A stretch of DNA of 64,000 nucleotides from Sphingorhabdus sp. GTDB taxonomy: Bacteria; Pseudomonadota; Alphaproteobacteria; Sphingomonadales; Sphingomonadaceae. How positions within the stretch are numbered: the stretch's first letter is position 1; each line of letters starts with the position of its first letter. The stretch is from positions 1 through 64,000 of the forward strand of contig NZ_JAAVVZ010000006.1 of the NCBI RefSeq assembly GCF_023910635.1, read 5' to 3'. A program made the translations under genes and the position numbers. This document shows, in pieces, positions 10,762 through 21,795 of this stretch. The notes beneath the pieces were generated by a model, which worked only from the letters and a program-made list of their open reading frames with translations, was not told the origin of the DNA and searched no databases.

Positions 10762-12918
10762 TTATGCGGTCAGCTTCAGACCCGTCCATTTTGCGAGGAA
10801 TGCATAAATGTCCGAATATTCGTCGATCACCTTGTCTGTTGGCTTGCCCGACCCGTGGCCCGCACGGCTTTCGATACGGATGATCTTTGGCTTGCTTCCG
10901 GTCTCTGCGGCTTGCAGCGCAGAGATATATTTGAAGCTGTGCCCCGGCACGACGCGATCATCGGTGTCGGCGGTCGAGACGATGACAGCGGGATATTCGA
11001 CGCCCGATTTGATGTTGTGATAGGGCGAATAAGTCATCTGCATTTTGAAATCGGCTTCCTTGCTGGGATAGCCATAATCGTCGACCCAGTAACGACCGGC
11101 GGTAAACCGGTCAAAGCGAACCATGTCCATGACACCCACGGCGGCATGTCCCGCCGCAAATAGATCGGGCCGCTGGTTCAGCGATGCACCGACCAGCAAG
11201 CCACCATTGGAGCGGCCTTCGATTGCAATCTTGCCCTTGGCCGAAATGCCGCTGGCGATCAGATATTCCGCCGCTGCTGCAAAATCGTCAAAGACATTTT
11301 GCTTGTTCATCAGGCGGCCTGCATCATGCCAGGGCTTGCCATATTCCCCGCCGCCACGAATGTTTGCGAGTGCAAATACGCCGCCAGACTGGAGCCATGC
11401 CATCCGCGTTGCCGAATATGTCGGTGTCTGCGAAATGTTGAACCCGCCATAAGAATATAACAATGTCGGCGCGCCTTGGGACAGGTCAAGGTCCTTCTTA
11501 TGCACGATGAACATCGGAATCTTCGTGCCGTCCTTTGATGGGTAAAATATTTGGGAAACGGAGAAATCTTGCGGGTTGAAGCTCAACTTCGGTTGCGCAA
11601 ATGGTGCCGATGTCCCGCTGTTGCTGTCAAATCGGTAGACGGCGCCCGGCTGATTAAAGCTGGAGAAGCCATAAAATGTTTCCGCGTCGCCTGGTGTGCC
11701 GGAAAAGCCGCTAGCCGTACCAATCGCGTTCAGTTCGATTTCCTGAACAGGCTGCCCTGTAAGGTCCGTCATCAGTGCCATCGATTTGGCGTCCTTGATG
11801 TACGACAAGATCATACGATTGCCAACGATTTGCACCCGCGATAGCGTTTCTGCGCGCTCCGGAATAACGTCGGTAAATACGGGCGTGTTCGCTCCAAGGT
11901 CGACGCGCACAACCTTAAGCTTTGGCGCATCCTTGTTGGTGGTGAACCACAATATGTTGCCCATGCCTTCGATAAGGCCCCAGTCATGATCGAGTCCCTT
12001 GACCAAAGGCTGCGCCTTCCAAGTGGGGTTTTTCCCAAGCGGCATCACGTGCAGCTCATATTTCTCATCCGTGCCCGACGAGGTGGTAATTACCACCCAT
12101 TTGCCGTCATGCGTCACCTGCGCGCTGTGCCCATATTCGGGCTTTTCGGGCGTTGCGTAAATCGCTTTGTCTTCCGACTGTGGGGTGCCAATTTTGTGAA
12201 AATAAACCGTCTGATTGTAATTCAACTGCTGAAACGCCGCGCCTTCTTGTGGTTCTGCGAAACGCGAATAGAGAAATCCTTCATTACCAACCCAGCTGAT
12301 ATTCGTGAATTTGGCCCATTTGATTTCGTCGGCCAGAACTTTGCCAGTCGCGGTATCCAGCACCTTGATTGTGCGCCAGTCGGAACCGCCGTCCTGAATG
12401 GCATAAGCGAGCAGCTTGCCATTTTTCGAGGGCACCCAGTCATCCAGCGCCGTCGCGCCATCCTTTGCCCAGCCATTCGGGTCAAGCAACACGCGGTCAG
12501 CACCCCTGAGGCCTTTGCGCACATATAAAACCGACTGGTTTTGCAACCCGTCATTTTTGTTAAAGAAATAATAGCCACCCGCCTTTTCAGGCAGGCCAAA
12601 GCGTTCATAATCGAACAGCTTCTTCATCCGGTCGGCAAGAATTTTCTTGCCCGGTAAAGTCTCCAGATAAGCGTCGGTGACGGCATTTTGTGATTTTACC
12701 CAATTGGCGACTTCGGCATTGACGCGAACATCATCCTCAAGCCAGCGATAGGGGTCTGCCACCTTTACGCCGAACTGTTCATCAACGACGTTGACGGTCT
12801 TGGTCTTCGGATAGGTCAACTCGGCAGTGACGTCGGCGGTTGCCGCGCCCTTGGCTATAGCCACTGAAGAAATTGGCGTCATCATGACCGCAGCCCCAAG
12901 CAAAAATACACTTCGCAT
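10762..12918 (-). CDS. Prolyl oligopeptidase family serine peptidase (S9A)
   Basis: Signal peptide; DPYRWLEDD, YSYGGFNISQTPTYSATRMAWLQSGGVFALANIRGGGEYG, IEGRSNGGLLVGA motifs. Confidence 0.93.
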   Translation of the reverse strand: MRSVFLLGAAVMMTPISSVAIAKGAATADVTAELTYPKTKTVNVVDEQFGVKVADPYRWLEDDVRVNAEVANWVKSQNAVTDAYLETLPGKKILADRMKKLFDYERFGLPEKAGGYYFFNKNDGLQNQSVLYVRKGLRGADRVLLDPNGWAKDGATALDDWVPSKNGKLLAYAIQDGGSDWRTIKVLDTATGKVLADEIKWAKFTNISWVGNEGFLYSRFAEPQEGAAFQQLNYNQTVYFHKIGTPQSEDKAIYATPEKPEYGHSAQVTHDGKWVVITTSSGTDEKYELHVMPLGKNPTWKAQPLVKGLDHDWGLIEGMGNILWFTTNKDAPKLKVVRVDLGANTPVFTDVIPERAETLSRVQIVGNRMILSYIKDAKSMALMTDLTGQPVQEIELNAIGTASGFSGTPGDAETFYGFSSFNQPGAVYRFDSNSGTSAPFAQPKLSFNPQDFSVSQIFYPSKDGTKIPMFIVHKKDLDLSQGAPTLLYSYGGFNISQTPTYSATRMAWLQSGGVFALANIRGGGEYGKPWHDAGRLMNKQNVFDDFAAAAEYLIASGISAKGKIAIEGRSNGGLLVGASLNQRPDLFAAGHAAVGVMDMVRFDRFTAGRYWVDDYGYPSKEADFKMQMTYSPYHNIKSGVEYPAVIVSTADTDDRVVPGHSFKYISALQAAETGSKPKIIRIESRAGHGSGKPTDKVIDEYSDIYAFLAKWTGLKLTA

Positions 12919-13122
12919 AATTTCATTTCCCCAACTCTCGGATATCGTTTGTTAGAACTATAGCGTCGGGCGATGAACGCCAACCATTTCACGTGTCGTC
13001 CACCAGCTTAAATTGCGTCTTCGTCGAAATCATTCGGTTAGTTGACGTTCTGTCGATACAATCGCGATGGTCAAGCGCGCCACAAACAGCATCCCCCATA
13101 CGACCGCCGAAAGGGACATGTT

Positions 13123-13683
13123 ATGAATATTACCAGCGAACAACCTCAGCGTCGACGTCTGAATCCCTGGCGCGTCATTGGCTGGGGCGGCGCCATTGCG
13201 CTGATCCTTGCGCCGTTGGTCGCGATGCAGTTCACCAACGAAGTCGATTGGGACGAAACCGACTTCATTGTCGCAACGATCATCTTTGGAATCGTCGGCG
13301 GCCTCATCGAACTTGCCGTGCGCTTATCATCCAATTGGTATTTCCGTATCGGGGCGATGTTCGCAGTGCTCGCCGGGTTAATGGTCGTTTGGGCCAATTT
13401 AGCCGTTGGCATGATTGGCAATGAAGACAACCCCGTGAATCTATGGTTCGGCGCTGTTCTGTTTATTGCCATTGTGGGCAGCATCGCCTCCCATTTTCGC
13501 GCCAGCATCTTGGCCCCAGCCATGTTCCTTGCCGGCACATTACAAATCGCCATTGGCACCTTTGCCGGGATATTGGGGACTGATATGCGCGGCGGGAGAT
13601 TTACGATCATCCTCTCGGTGACATGGTTCATCGCAAGCTTGTTATTCTGGTGCGCGCGTCAAAGCCGGAACGCCAAAGCTTAA
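13123..13683 (+). CDS. Polytopic membrane protein of unknown function
   Basis: MNITSEQPQRRRLNPWRVIGWGGAIALILAPLVAMQF..., five or so TM helices. Confidence 0.7.
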   Translation: MNITSEQPQRRRLNPWRVIGWGGAIALILAPLVAMQFTNEVDWDETDFIVATIIFGIVGGLIELAVRLSSNWYFRIGAMFAVLAGLMVVWANLAVGMIGNEDNPVNLWFGAVLFIAIVGSIASHFRASILAPAMFLAGTLQIAIGTFAGILGTDMRGGRFTIILSVTWFIASLLFWCARQSRNAKA

Positions 13684-13692
13684 ACCAAAGAA

Positions 13693-13724
13693 AAAGGGCG
13701 GCACCCTCTCGGATACCGCCCTTT
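13693..13724. terminator. Bidirectional hairpin between convergent genes
   Basis: AAAGGGCGG...CCGCCCTTT perfect 9-bp stem between the 13683 stop and the rplQ stop. Confidence 0.75.
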
Positions 13725-13747
13725 CAAATTTCTACGGTGACGCGAGC

Positions 13748-14161
13748 TTACTCGCTGTCGTCCATCACTTCAACCGGACCGCTGTCTTGGCCCTTGGCAT
13801 CGACATTGCGGTCAACAAGCTCAATAACGCCCATTGGTGCCGCGTCCGAACCACGGAAGCCAGCCTTGATCACGCGGCTGTAACCACCGCTACGGTCGGC
13901 GTAGCGTGTTGCCAGCTCGTCAAACAATTTCACCAACTGCGTGTCGTCCATCAAACGGCTCATCGCGAGGCGACGGTTGGACAGGCCACCCTTTTTCGCA
14001 AGCGTGATCAGCTTTTCGATATAGGGACGCAGTTCCTTCGCCTTTGGCAAAGTCGTCTTGATTTGTTCGTGCTTGATCAGCGACGCTGCCATGTTGCGAA
14101 GCATCGCGGTACGGTGCGACGTGGTACGCTGCAGCTTACGGTGGCCAACTTTATGGCGCAT
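13748..14161 (-). CDS. rplQ: 50S ribosomal protein L17
   Basis: [45 protein letters not shown]. Confidence 0.97.
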   Translation of the reverse strand: MRHKVGHRKLQRTTSHRTAMLRNMAASLIKHEQIKTTLPKAKELRPYIEKLITLAKKGGLSNRRLAMSRLMDDTQLVKLFDELATRYADRSGGYSRVIKAGFRGSDAAPMGVIELVDRNVDAKGQDSGPVEVMDDSE

Positions 14162-14279
14162 ATTTCATTCCTTTCTTGCCGACCCTTCCGGGCAGGAAAC
14201 CGGTTCCCACTTTCCTTGAAGGGATCGGTCGTTCGTAGGGGGGCCGTATCAGGTACCCCGATCCTGGCCCGCTTGAGGG

Positions 14280-14432
14280 GGAAGCCTTTGCCCTTTATTG
14301 CCTCGCCCCTTTAGGGGACAGGCAGCGAGACTTGCGCGTGTAGCGCTAGTCGCAGCGGTGTGGGGCGTTGGAGCGCAGCAATACGCCGACAAGCCCCACC
14401 CCAACCCCTCCCCTAAAAGGAAGGGGCTTGAG
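14280..14432. repeat. GC-rich intergenic repeat between rpoA and rplQ
   Basis: gcccctttaggggacagg ... ccctcccctaaaaggaaggggc complementary ends; resembles 668-833. Confidence 0.55.
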
Positions 14433-14438
14433 TAGGAT

Positions 14439-15500
14439 TTAGCCCAAAAGCTCTTGTTCGAGCTTCTTGGCCATTTCTTCGATATTTTCTGGCGGCCATC
14501 CGGGAATGTCCATGCCAAGGCGTAGGCCCATCGATGACAATACTTCCTTAATCTCGTTCAGCGACTTGCGGCCGAAATTAGGTGTGCGCAACATTTCGGC
14601 TTCGCTTTTCTGAACAAGGTCGCCAATGTAGATGATATTGTCGTTCTTGAGGCAGTTTGCGCTGCGCACGGACAGTTCCAACTCATCGACCTTCTTGAGA
14701 AGGTAACGGTTAAGCTGGTTAGCATCGGATTCTTCGGAAGAAGCCGAAGGTGCAGCCATGCCGATCATCGGCGACGACGCGGCCATCGAATCTTCGAAGT
14801 GTACGAACACTTGCAACTGATCCTGAAGGATGCGGGCGGCATAAGCCACAGCGTCTTCTGGCGTTACGGTACCATCGGTTTCAATGGTCAGCGAAAGCTT
14901 GTCATAGTCCAATTCTTGCCCGATGCGGGCGTTGTCGACCTTATACGCAACCTGACGCACCGGTGAATACAGGCTGTCAACCGGGATCAATCCGATTGGT
15001 GCATCTGCGGGACGGTTGGCGACTGCAGGAACATAGCCCTTGCCGCTGTCGGCAGTGATTTCCATGTTCAACGTGGCGCCATCATCCAAATGGCAGATGA
15101 TGAGGTCAGGGTTCATCACTTGGATGTCGCCCGATACCGCAATATCGCCAGCGGTTACAGCGCCAGGGCCAGTGGCCGAAAGCTGAAGACGCTTGGGGCC
15201 TTCGCCTTCCATCTTCAACGCGACCTGTTTGATATTCAAAACAATGTCCGTGACATCTTCGCGCACGCCAGCAAGCGACGAGAATTCGTGCAAAACATTC
15301 TCGATCTTGATCGACGTGATCGCTGCGCCCTGCAACGATGAAAGCAATACGCGACGCAGCGCGTTGCCGAGCGTCAAGCCAAAGCCACGCTCAAGCGGCT
15401 CAGCAACAAATACGGCCTTACGCTTCGCATCGCTACCTGACTTGAGTTCAAGTGCGTTGGGCTTTTTCAGTTCCTGCCAGTTCTTGATATTGACGGACAT
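14439..15500 (-). CDS. rpoA: DNA-directed RNA polymerase subunit alpha
   Basis: [42 protein letters not shown]; start set at MSVNIKNW. Confidence 0.97.
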   Translation of the reverse strand: MSVNIKNWQELKKPNALELKSGSDAKRKAVFVAEPLERGFGLTLGNALRRVLLSSLQGAAITSIKIENVLHEFSSLAGVREDVTDIVLNIKQVALKMEGEGPKRLQLSATGPGAVTAGDIAVSGDIQVMNPDLIICHLDDGATLNMEITADSGKGYVPAVANRPADAPIGLIPVDSLYSPVRQVAYKVDNARIGQELDYDKLSLTIETDGTVTPEDAVAYAARILQDQLQVFVHFEDSMAASSPMIGMAAPSASSEESDANQLNRYLLKKVDELELSVRSANCLKNDNIIYIGDLVQKSEAEMLRTPNFGRKSLNEIKEVLSSMGLRLGMDIPGWPPENIEEMAKKLEQELLG

Positions 15501-15600
15501 GGATTTCCCCTTGGGTTTTGCAAAACCGGCAGTTTGGTGCACCGTGCCGGGTCGCGGGTAAAAGAAGGAACGACTGAACAGCCGCCCCTGAAACGAATAC

Positions 15601-15990
15601 TTAGACGCGCCGACGCTTGGAAGGACGAACGCCATTGTGCGGGATCGATGTCACGTCGCGAATCGAGGTGATGGTGAAACCCACCGCCTGCAAAGCGCGC
15701 AGCGCGGATTCACGACCCGAACCCGGCCCCTTCACTTCGACTTCCAACGTGCGAACGCCATGTTCAGCAGCTTTCTTGCCGGCATCTTCTGCGGCAACCT
15801 GCGCTGCGTAAGGGGTCGACTTGCGGCTGCCCTTGAAACCCATGGTCCCTGCCGAAGACCAGCTGATCGCGTTGCCTTGGGCATCGGTGATCGTGATCAT
15901 CGTGTTGTTAAAGCTGGCATTGACGTGCGCGACGCCTGCCGAGATATTTTTGCGCTCCCGCTTTTTAATGCGCTGTGGTTCGCGTGCCAT
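15601..15990 (-). CDS. rpsK: 30S ribosomal protein S11
   Basis: [30 protein letters not shown]. Confidence 0.97.
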   Translation of the reverse strand: MAREPQRIKKRERKNISAGVAHVNASFNNTMITITDAQGNAISWSSAGTMGFKGSRKSTPYAAQVAAEDAGKKAAEHGVRTLEVEVKGPGSGRESALRALQAVGFTITSIRDVTSIPHNGVRPSKRRRV

Positions 15991-16064
15991 ATTGAAATCC
16001 TAATCTTACAAAAACCGTTGTGTGCCTCCGGCGGAGAAATAAAATTCAGTCCCCCGGACTGTTT

Positions 16065-16433
16065 TTATTTCTTCTTGCCCGCGATTGCCTTGGACTTGCC
16101 CTTACGGGTGCGCGCATTGGTATGCGTGCGCTGACCACGGACGGGAAGGCCCTTACGATGGCGAAGGCCACGGTAGCAGGCGAGATCCATCAAACGCTTG
16201 ATGTTCATCGATGTGTTACGGCGAAGATCGCCTTCTACGGTGTAGCCCGCATCGATAGTTTCGCGGATTTGCAGAACTTCGGCATCCGAAAGATCCTGCA
16301 CACGACGGCTATGATCAATTCCCAGCTTAGTCGCGATTTCGACGGCTTTGGTGCGGCCGATACCGTGAATGTAGGTAAGCGCAATGATCACGCGCTTGTT
16401 GGTTGGAATGTTAACTCCGGCAATACGTGCCAA
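16065..16433 (-). CDS. rpsM: 30S ribosomal protein S13
   Basis: [26 protein letters not shown] ... [24 protein letters not shown]. Confidence 0.97.
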   Translation of the reverse strand: MARIAGVNIPTNKRVIIALTYIHGIGRTKAVEIATKLGIDHSRRVQDLSDAEVLQIRETIDAGYTVEGDLRRNTSMNIKRLMDLACYRGLRHRKGLPVRGQRTHTNARTRKGKSKAIAGKKK

Positions 16434-16609
16434 TTTATTTACTCCTGCTCCACAGGTGCCCCCGAAAGGACAAACCCTATCTCAACGCTGATGATATCCC
16501 GAAACGCACAAAACCAGCCGACGCATAAATGCGCTGCTGGCTGTACCAGAGGTTCGGAATTAGCCGCGCCTTACGGTGAGTCGCGCCGACTGTCAAGGCC
16601 AGAGGCGCG

Positions 16610-17515
16610 CTATCCCTTGCCTTTGGTCTTGGTTTTGCCATCGCTGGCATTTTCTTCGATGAACTCGATGATCTTGCCTGCAATATCCTTACCACTGGCC
16701 TTTTCAATGCCCTCGAGTCCCGGCGAGCTGTTTACTTCCATGATAACCGGGCCGTGATTGGATCGGAGCATATCGACGCCTGCGACATTCAGGCCCATTG
16801 CCCGCGCGGCGCGGACGGCGGTTGACCGCTCCTCAGGCGTAATCTTGATTGATGAAGCGGTACCGCCGCGATGCAGGTTTGACCGAAAATCGCCCTCGGC
16901 GCCCTGACGCTGCATGGAAGCGACGACCTTGTTGCCAATCACAAAGCAACGGATGTCGGTGGCATTGGCCTCTTTGATAAATTCCTGAACCAGGATGTTA
17001 ACATTTGCACCGCGAAACGCCTCGATAACCGACCGCGCCGATTTCTCGGTTTCGCCCAAGACCACGCCAATGCCTTGCGTGCCTTCAAGCAATTTTATGA
17101 CGACGGGCGCACCGCCCACCATCTGGATCACTTCGTCGGTCTGGCGCGGGTCATGGGCAAAGGCGGTCACAGGCAGGCCAAGCCCCTTGCGCGCCAAAAT
17201 CTGTAATGACCGCAATTTGTCCCGCGAACGGCCAATGGCAACACTTTCATTCAGCGACCACACATTCATCATTTCGAACTGGCGCAAAACGGCAAGTCCA
17301 TAAAAGGTAATGGACGCGCCGATACGCGGGATGACCGCGTCATATTTGCCAAGTTTTGCGCCCTGATAATAAGCTTCGGGCCGATGTGAGGTGATATTCA
17401 TCGTCACCCGTAAGGTGTTTAAGATGTCGATCTCGTGGCCGCGCGCTTGCGCCGCTTCAACAAGACGTTGGTGGGAATACAGATTGGCATTTCTTGCCAG
17501 CATTGCGATTTTCAT
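16610..17515 (-). CDS. rimK: RimK-like ATP-grasp ligase
   Basis: [22 protein letters not shown]..., [28 protein letters not shown]; RimK family hallmarks. Confidence 0.88.
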   Translation of the reverse strand: MKIAMLARNANLYSHQRLVEAAQARGHEIDILNTLRVTMNITSHRPEAYYQGAKLGKYDAVIPRIGASITFYGLAVLRQFEMMNVWSLNESVAIGRSRDKLRSLQILARKGLGLPVTAFAHDPRQTDEVIQMVGGAPVVIKLLEGTQGIGVVLGETEKSARSVIEAFRGANVNILVQEFIKEANATDIRCFVIGNKVVASMQRQGAEGDFRSNLHRGGTASSIKITPEERSTAVRAARAMGLNVAGVDMLRSNHGPVIMEVNSSPGLEGIEKASGKDIAGKIIEFIEENASDGKTKTKGKG

Positions 17516-17988
17516 GTGCCTATGCTTCCTTCATTGGCGGGTTTTCCCAACACCCACCGCCGCCCGCTGTTCACGAGAAAGCCGCGCCTTAACGCCCGCC
17601 GACCAATTAGCAAGGGAAAGGCCATTGATCGTCGGTTCGCCAAGGTGAGCTGCCCGTTCCAGCACAGTTTACCAAAACAAAATTGCGCGGAGATGACATA
17701 GCGGTCTTGTCGTTCACCGTTGGATGACCGCACCATGCGGCGGTCAATAACGGGGGCTTCATACCGCTGGGGTTTTTCACCCGCATTCAGCCGGAACCAG
17801 AATTCGACATAAGGTTTGCCGTCGCGCAAAATGGGCTTAATCCGCGTTGCGTGAATCGAAGATGTCGCAGCACCGGTGTCCATTTTAGCATGCACTTGTG
17901 ACAGGCCAAGACTTGGCACATCAACCATCTCGCACCAGCCTATTTCGATTTTGTTGCCGGATTTCGGACTACGTCCCCCCGTCCGCAA
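17512..17988 (-). CDS. RimB-like retropepsin-type protease (RimK/LysX-associated 'ATP-dependent zinc protease' family)
   Basis: [34 protein letters not shown] ... [25 protein letters not shown] core; TTG start; 4-nt overlap with rimK. Confidence 0.8.
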   Translation of the reverse strand: MRTGGRSPKSGNKIEIGWCEMVDVPSLGLSQVHAKMDTGAATSSIHATRIKPILRDGKPYVEFWFRLNAGEKPQRYEAPVIDRRMVRSSNGERQDRYVISAQFCFGKLCWNGQLTLANRRSMAFPLLIGRRALRRGFLVNSGRRWVLGKPANEGSIGT

Positions 17989-18687
17989 TTAACTTTTCCC
18001 CGTTTGAGGCGACTCACTTGCGGAGACATCTTCGTCAGGCTTCGCAGTGCTGACTTCAGACGCTTCGTCAGAGGCTGCCTCCTCAATCGTCTCAATATCG
18101 AGCTTGAAGCTATCTACCTTTGGTATTTCCGTCCCTGCGGGAGCGAAGGGCAACAGCATGTTTTTAAACTGCTCGCCCAGCACCTTATCAACAGCAGGTG
18201 CGATTTCCGATACTTTGTAGCGCATGTAACCACCCACGACATAGGAAAAGCTAACGCGCGTAGCCGCATTGTCCTTAGCAGGCTCCATAGCAACGGTGAG
18301 CGTACCAATCACAGCCTCCGACTGCAGCGGACCGAGCGCGCCTTGCATGCGCAATACTTTGCCCGGCTGCACAAATATAACACGCATATGCTCGACGCTA
18401 CCGACGGTCTTTAACTTGCCATTTTCGTCGGCCTCCTGAAACAGCTCGCAAAAACAACCATTAGCTTGTGCATCAATATAAAAACCCGCACTTGACCCCG
18501 ACCAGCTATGCGCCTTGTTCCAATAGTCCTTCGGTGAAAGGAGGCGTTTCCAGATTTCCGCAGGCGTCGCGTTCACGGTCGCAATATGAACCGAGTTAAA
18601 GCCCGTATCTGACGCAGCTTTAACGTCAGCGAAGGCTGGAGAGGACATTGCCGCGAGAAGGGCGGCGGGAAAGAGAACGCTTTTCAT
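17989..18687 (-). CDS. SRPBCC-fold protein with signal peptide
   Basis: VHIATVNATPAEIWKRLLSPKDYWNKAHSWSGSS...; N-terminal signal ending SSPAFA. Confidence 0.75.
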   Translation of the reverse strand: MKSVLFPAALLAAMSSPAFADVKAASDTGFNSVHIATVNATPAEIWKRLLSPKDYWNKAHSWSGSSAGFYIDAQANGCFCELFQEADENGKLKTVGSVEHMRVIFVQPGKVLRMQGALGPLQSEAVIGTLTVAMEPAKDNAATRVSFSYVVGGYMRYKVSEIAPAVDKVLGEQFKNMLLPFAPAGTEIPKVDSFKLDIETIEEAASDEASEVSTAKPDEDVSASESPQTGKS

Positions 18688-18807
18688 GCGAAAGGTCTAG
18701 CCCCGATTCTATGGAAATAAAAGTCTCGTTCATTTTGGGTATAATTGCCAATTCCGACTGTACTGCGTGAACGCCCGGGGGCCCTGCTGACACAGAGATG
18801 ACGGGGG

Positions 18808-19452
18808 TCAGTCGATAATAGCGTCGATGGCGTCGGTCACGTCCTCAATCGATGCCATGCCATCAACCCGACTGACCAGGCCACGTGCGTCGTACAGAGG
18901 TAAAATCGGTTCGGTCTTTGCACGATATTCCGCCATGCGGGTCCGCACTGTTTCCTCATTGTCATCTGGACGGCGCTTGAATTCATGCGCACCGCATTTG
19001 TCGCAGGTGCCCGCAACGACCGGTTGCTTGAAAACGTCATGATAGCCATCGCCACAATTCGCGCAGGTGTAGCGGCCAACCACGCGTTCAACCAACGCAT
19101 CTTCGTCAACGACGAGTTCAACAACATGGTCAAGCGTCCGGTTGCGCGCCGAAAGCAAACCATCCAATAACGCTACTTGCGGCGCAGTGCGCGGATATCC
19201 GTCGAAGATGAGGCCCTTATCGGCGGGAATGGCGTCCATATGTTCGCCAAGGATTTCCGCCATCAACTCGTCGGGAAACAATTTCCCGGCCTTCATAATT
19301 TCATCCGCCATTTTGCCGACATCCGAACCAGCCTTAACCGCCGCACGCAGGATGTCGCCCGTCGACAATTGGACCATGCCATATTTCTCTACAAGAAAGG
19401 CAGCCTGTGTGCCCTTACCTGCGCCAGGAGGCCCCAAAAGGATGATATTCAT
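18808..19452 (-). CDS. adk: Adenylate kinase
   Basis: MNIILLGPPGAGKGTQAAFLVEKYGMVQLSTGDILRAAV; LID CANC...CDKC zinc-type motif. Confidence 0.96.
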   Translation of the reverse strand: MNIILLGPPGAGKGTQAAFLVEKYGMVQLSTGDILRAAVKAGSDVGKMADEIMKAGKLFPDELMAEILGEHMDAIPADKGLIFDGYPRTAPQVALLDGLLSARNRTLDHVVELVVDEDALVERVVGRYTCANCGDGYHDVFKQPVVAGTCDKCGAHEFKRRPDDNEETVRTRMAEYRAKTEPILPLYDARGLVSRVDGMASIEDVTDAIDAIID

Positions 19453-19488
19453 GAAACGTTTCCCCGATTCGTTTCGATGTCGCACCGT

Positions 19489-20865
19489 TTAGCGGGCGCG
19501 TCCACCCTTCAGCTTCGCCTTTTTCAGCAGGTCACCATATTGATGCGCGAGCAAATGGCTCTGTATCTGCGAGATCGTGTCGATGGTGACATTCACCAGA
19601 ATAAGAAGACTGGTTCCGCCAATGGCAAAGAATTGCTGCTGCCCCGTCTGTGCCATCACATAATCCGGCAGCAAACAAACCAATGTCAGATAGGCTGCGC
19701 CAAGCACCGTGATACGCGTGAGCACATAATCCAGATAAGATTCGGTGTTTTTACCAGGGCGGATACCGGGGATGAAGCCACCGGCCTTTTTAAGATTCTC
19801 CGACGTCTCTTCCGGATTGAACACCACCGCAGTGTAGAAAAAACAGAAGAAGATGATGCCAAGGCCATATAGCAGCAGATAGACAGGTTGCCCATGGGCC
19901 AGATATTGGTTCAGCGAAATCACGAAGTCACCCATGGCGCTTTCGCCCGCAACCTTGTTACCCCCCAATTGCGTGATCGTAATCGGCAAGAGCAGCAGCG
20001 ACGAAGCGAAGATGGGCGGAATAACGCCGGCTGTATTGATTTTCAAAGGAAGGTGGCTGCGGTCCGCCTGCATCATACCGCGCTGCGTTGCGCGCTTGGG
20101 ATATTGAATAAGTACCCGGCGTTGGCCACGCTCCATGAAGCAGATCAACAGCGTCAGGCTTACGAACATCGCGAGGAACCCGACAATGATGAACCCGCTG
20201 ATCGATCCTGTACGGCCGCCTTCCAGCAATTGCGCAAACAAACGCGGCATTTGCGCGACGATACCCGCCATGATGATGAGCGAAATGCCGTTCCCAATAC
20301 CCCGCGACGTGATTTGTTCACCCAGCCACATGAGGAACATAGTGCCGCCGATAAGGCTGATGGTTGCGACAATGCGGAACATCAGGCCGGGTTCGACCAC
20401 GGCGCCAATGCCATTGGCGGCCGCAAGGCTTTCGAGACCGGCGGCAAGGAAATAGCCCTGCACCGCGGTCAGGAACACTGTGCCATAACGCGTATATTGG
20501 TTCAGCTTCTTGCGCCCGCTCTCGCCTTCTTTCTTGATTGCGGCAAGCGTCGGCGACAATGATGCCGCAAGCTGCACCACAATCGAAGCGGTGATATAAG
20601 GCATAACGCCAAGCGCGATGAGGCTCATCCGCTCAAGGCTACCGCCTGAGAAGGTGTTGAAAATGTCGAGAACGCCACCAGCGGCATTATTGGCATATAA
20701 AGCCGCTTGGGCGACAGGATCGACGCCAGGCAATGGCACGAAGCTTAATAAACGGAATATGATGAGCGCGCCTATGGTAAACCAAATGCGGTTCTTCAGC
20801 TCTGTTGCCTGCCCGAACTTCGATAGATTGAGGTTCGAGGCCATTTGGTCGGCCCTAGATGCCAT
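19489..20865 (-). CDS. secY: Preprotein translocase subunit SecY
   Basis: IFRLLSFVPLPGVDP, GIGNGISLIIMAGI, GGFIPGIRPGKNTESYLDYVLTRIT; start set at MASRADQ. Confidence 0.96.
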   Translation of the reverse strand: MASRADQMASNLNLSKFGQATELKNRIWFTIGALIIFRLLSFVPLPGVDPVAQAALYANNAAGGVLDIFNTFSGGSLERMSLIALGVMPYITASIVVQLAASLSPTLAAIKKEGESGRKKLNQYTRYGTVFLTAVQGYFLAAGLESLAAANGIGAVVEPGLMFRIVATISLIGGTMFLMWLGEQITSRGIGNGISLIIMAGIVAQMPRLFAQLLEGGRTGSISGFIIVGFLAMFVSLTLLICFMERGQRRVLIQYPKRATQRGMMQADRSHLPLKINTAGVIPPIFASSLLLLPITITQLGGNKVAGESAMGDFVISLNQYLAHGQPVYLLLYGLGIIFFCFFYTAVVFNPEETSENLKKAGGFIPGIRPGKNTESYLDYVLTRITVLGAAYLTLVCLLPDYVMAQTGQQQFFAIGGTSLLILVNVTIDTISQIQSHLLAHQYGDLLKKAKLKGGRAR

Positions 20866-21037
20866 GATATTCGTTCCTTGGTTCCGGATTGACGCCGAAC
20901 GCAATTTGCGTGCGCATCGGCTTAATCCCAAATATTACGCCTGACTGTATCCGGACGGCCCCCAGAAATGTCAAACCCCGCCTGCCCATATCGGGAAGCG
21001 GGGCTGGCATGACAAGAGCGAAGTCGTCGCCTTAGTC

Positions 21038-21574
21038 TTATTTCTTAGCCGCAGCTTCTTTAGCGGCGTTCTTGACGGAAGATTTCTTTGCAGCCGCCTT
21101 TTCCGCAGCCGAAACCTTGGTCAGAACATCAACCTTGCCGCCTGCCTTTTCAACAGCTTCAATCGCTGCCTTTGACGCGCCAGCTACCGAGAAGTTTACC
21201 TTGGCGGTCAGTTCACCCTTTGCGAGCAGACGAACGCCATCTTTACCGCCACGCGCAAGGCCAGCGGCCTTCAATGCAGCATGGTCAACAACAGCCTTGA
21301 TGTCGATTTTCTTGGCGTCGATGAACTTCTGAATCATACCCAGATTTACTTCGGCATGGTCCTTGGCGAAGATATTGTTAAAGCCGCGCTTTGGAATACG
21401 CATGTGAAGTGGCATCTGACCGCCTTCAAATCCGTTGATTGAAACACCCGAACGGCTGGTCTGACCCTTTTGGCCGCGGCCTGAGGTTTTGCCCTTGCCT
21501 GAACCGATACCACGGCCAACGCGCATCCGACGATGGCGTGCGCCTTCGTTATCTTTAATGTCATTCAATTTCAT
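21038..21574 (-). CDS. rplO: 50S ribosomal protein L15
   Basis: [43 protein letters not shown]. Confidence 0.96.
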   Translation of the reverse strand: MKLNDIKDNEGARHRRMRVGRGIGSGKGKTSGRGQKGQTSRSGVSINGFEGGQMPLHMRIPKRGFNNIFAKDHAEVNLGMIQKFIDAKKIDIKAVVDHAALKAAGLARGGKDGVRLLAKGELTAKVNFSVAGASKAAIEAVEKAGGKVDVLTKVSAAEKAAAKKSSVKNAAKEAAAKK

Positions 21575-21613
21575 GTCGTGCACTCGCTTTCGCTTTAATT
21601 CGCGCTAATGTTA

Positions 21614-21790
21614 TCAGTCCTGAATTTGGACCATATGACGAACTGTGCGGATCATTCCGCGCACTTCGGCAGTGTCTTCGATTTCGACAACGCGGTTCAT
21701 CTTGTCAAGGCCAAGGCCTTTCAAAGTTGCGCGCTGCGAAGCGGGACGACGGATCGGCGAACCGGTCTGCTTAATCTTAATCTTCGCCAT
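21614..21790 (-). CDS. rpmD: 50S ribosomal protein L30
   Basis: My translation, not in the ORF track: [58 protein letters not shown] (58 aa). Confidence 0.95.
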   Translation of the reverse strand: MAKIKIKQTGSPIRRPASQRATLKGLGLDKMNRVVEIEDTAEVRGMIRTVRHMVQIQD

Positions 21791-21795
21791 ATCGA

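Noticed and set aside
14439-20865. Absence of rpsD and rpmJ from the alpha/spc region
   Set aside because: As I recall, commonly located elsewhere in Alphaproteobacteria; not informative
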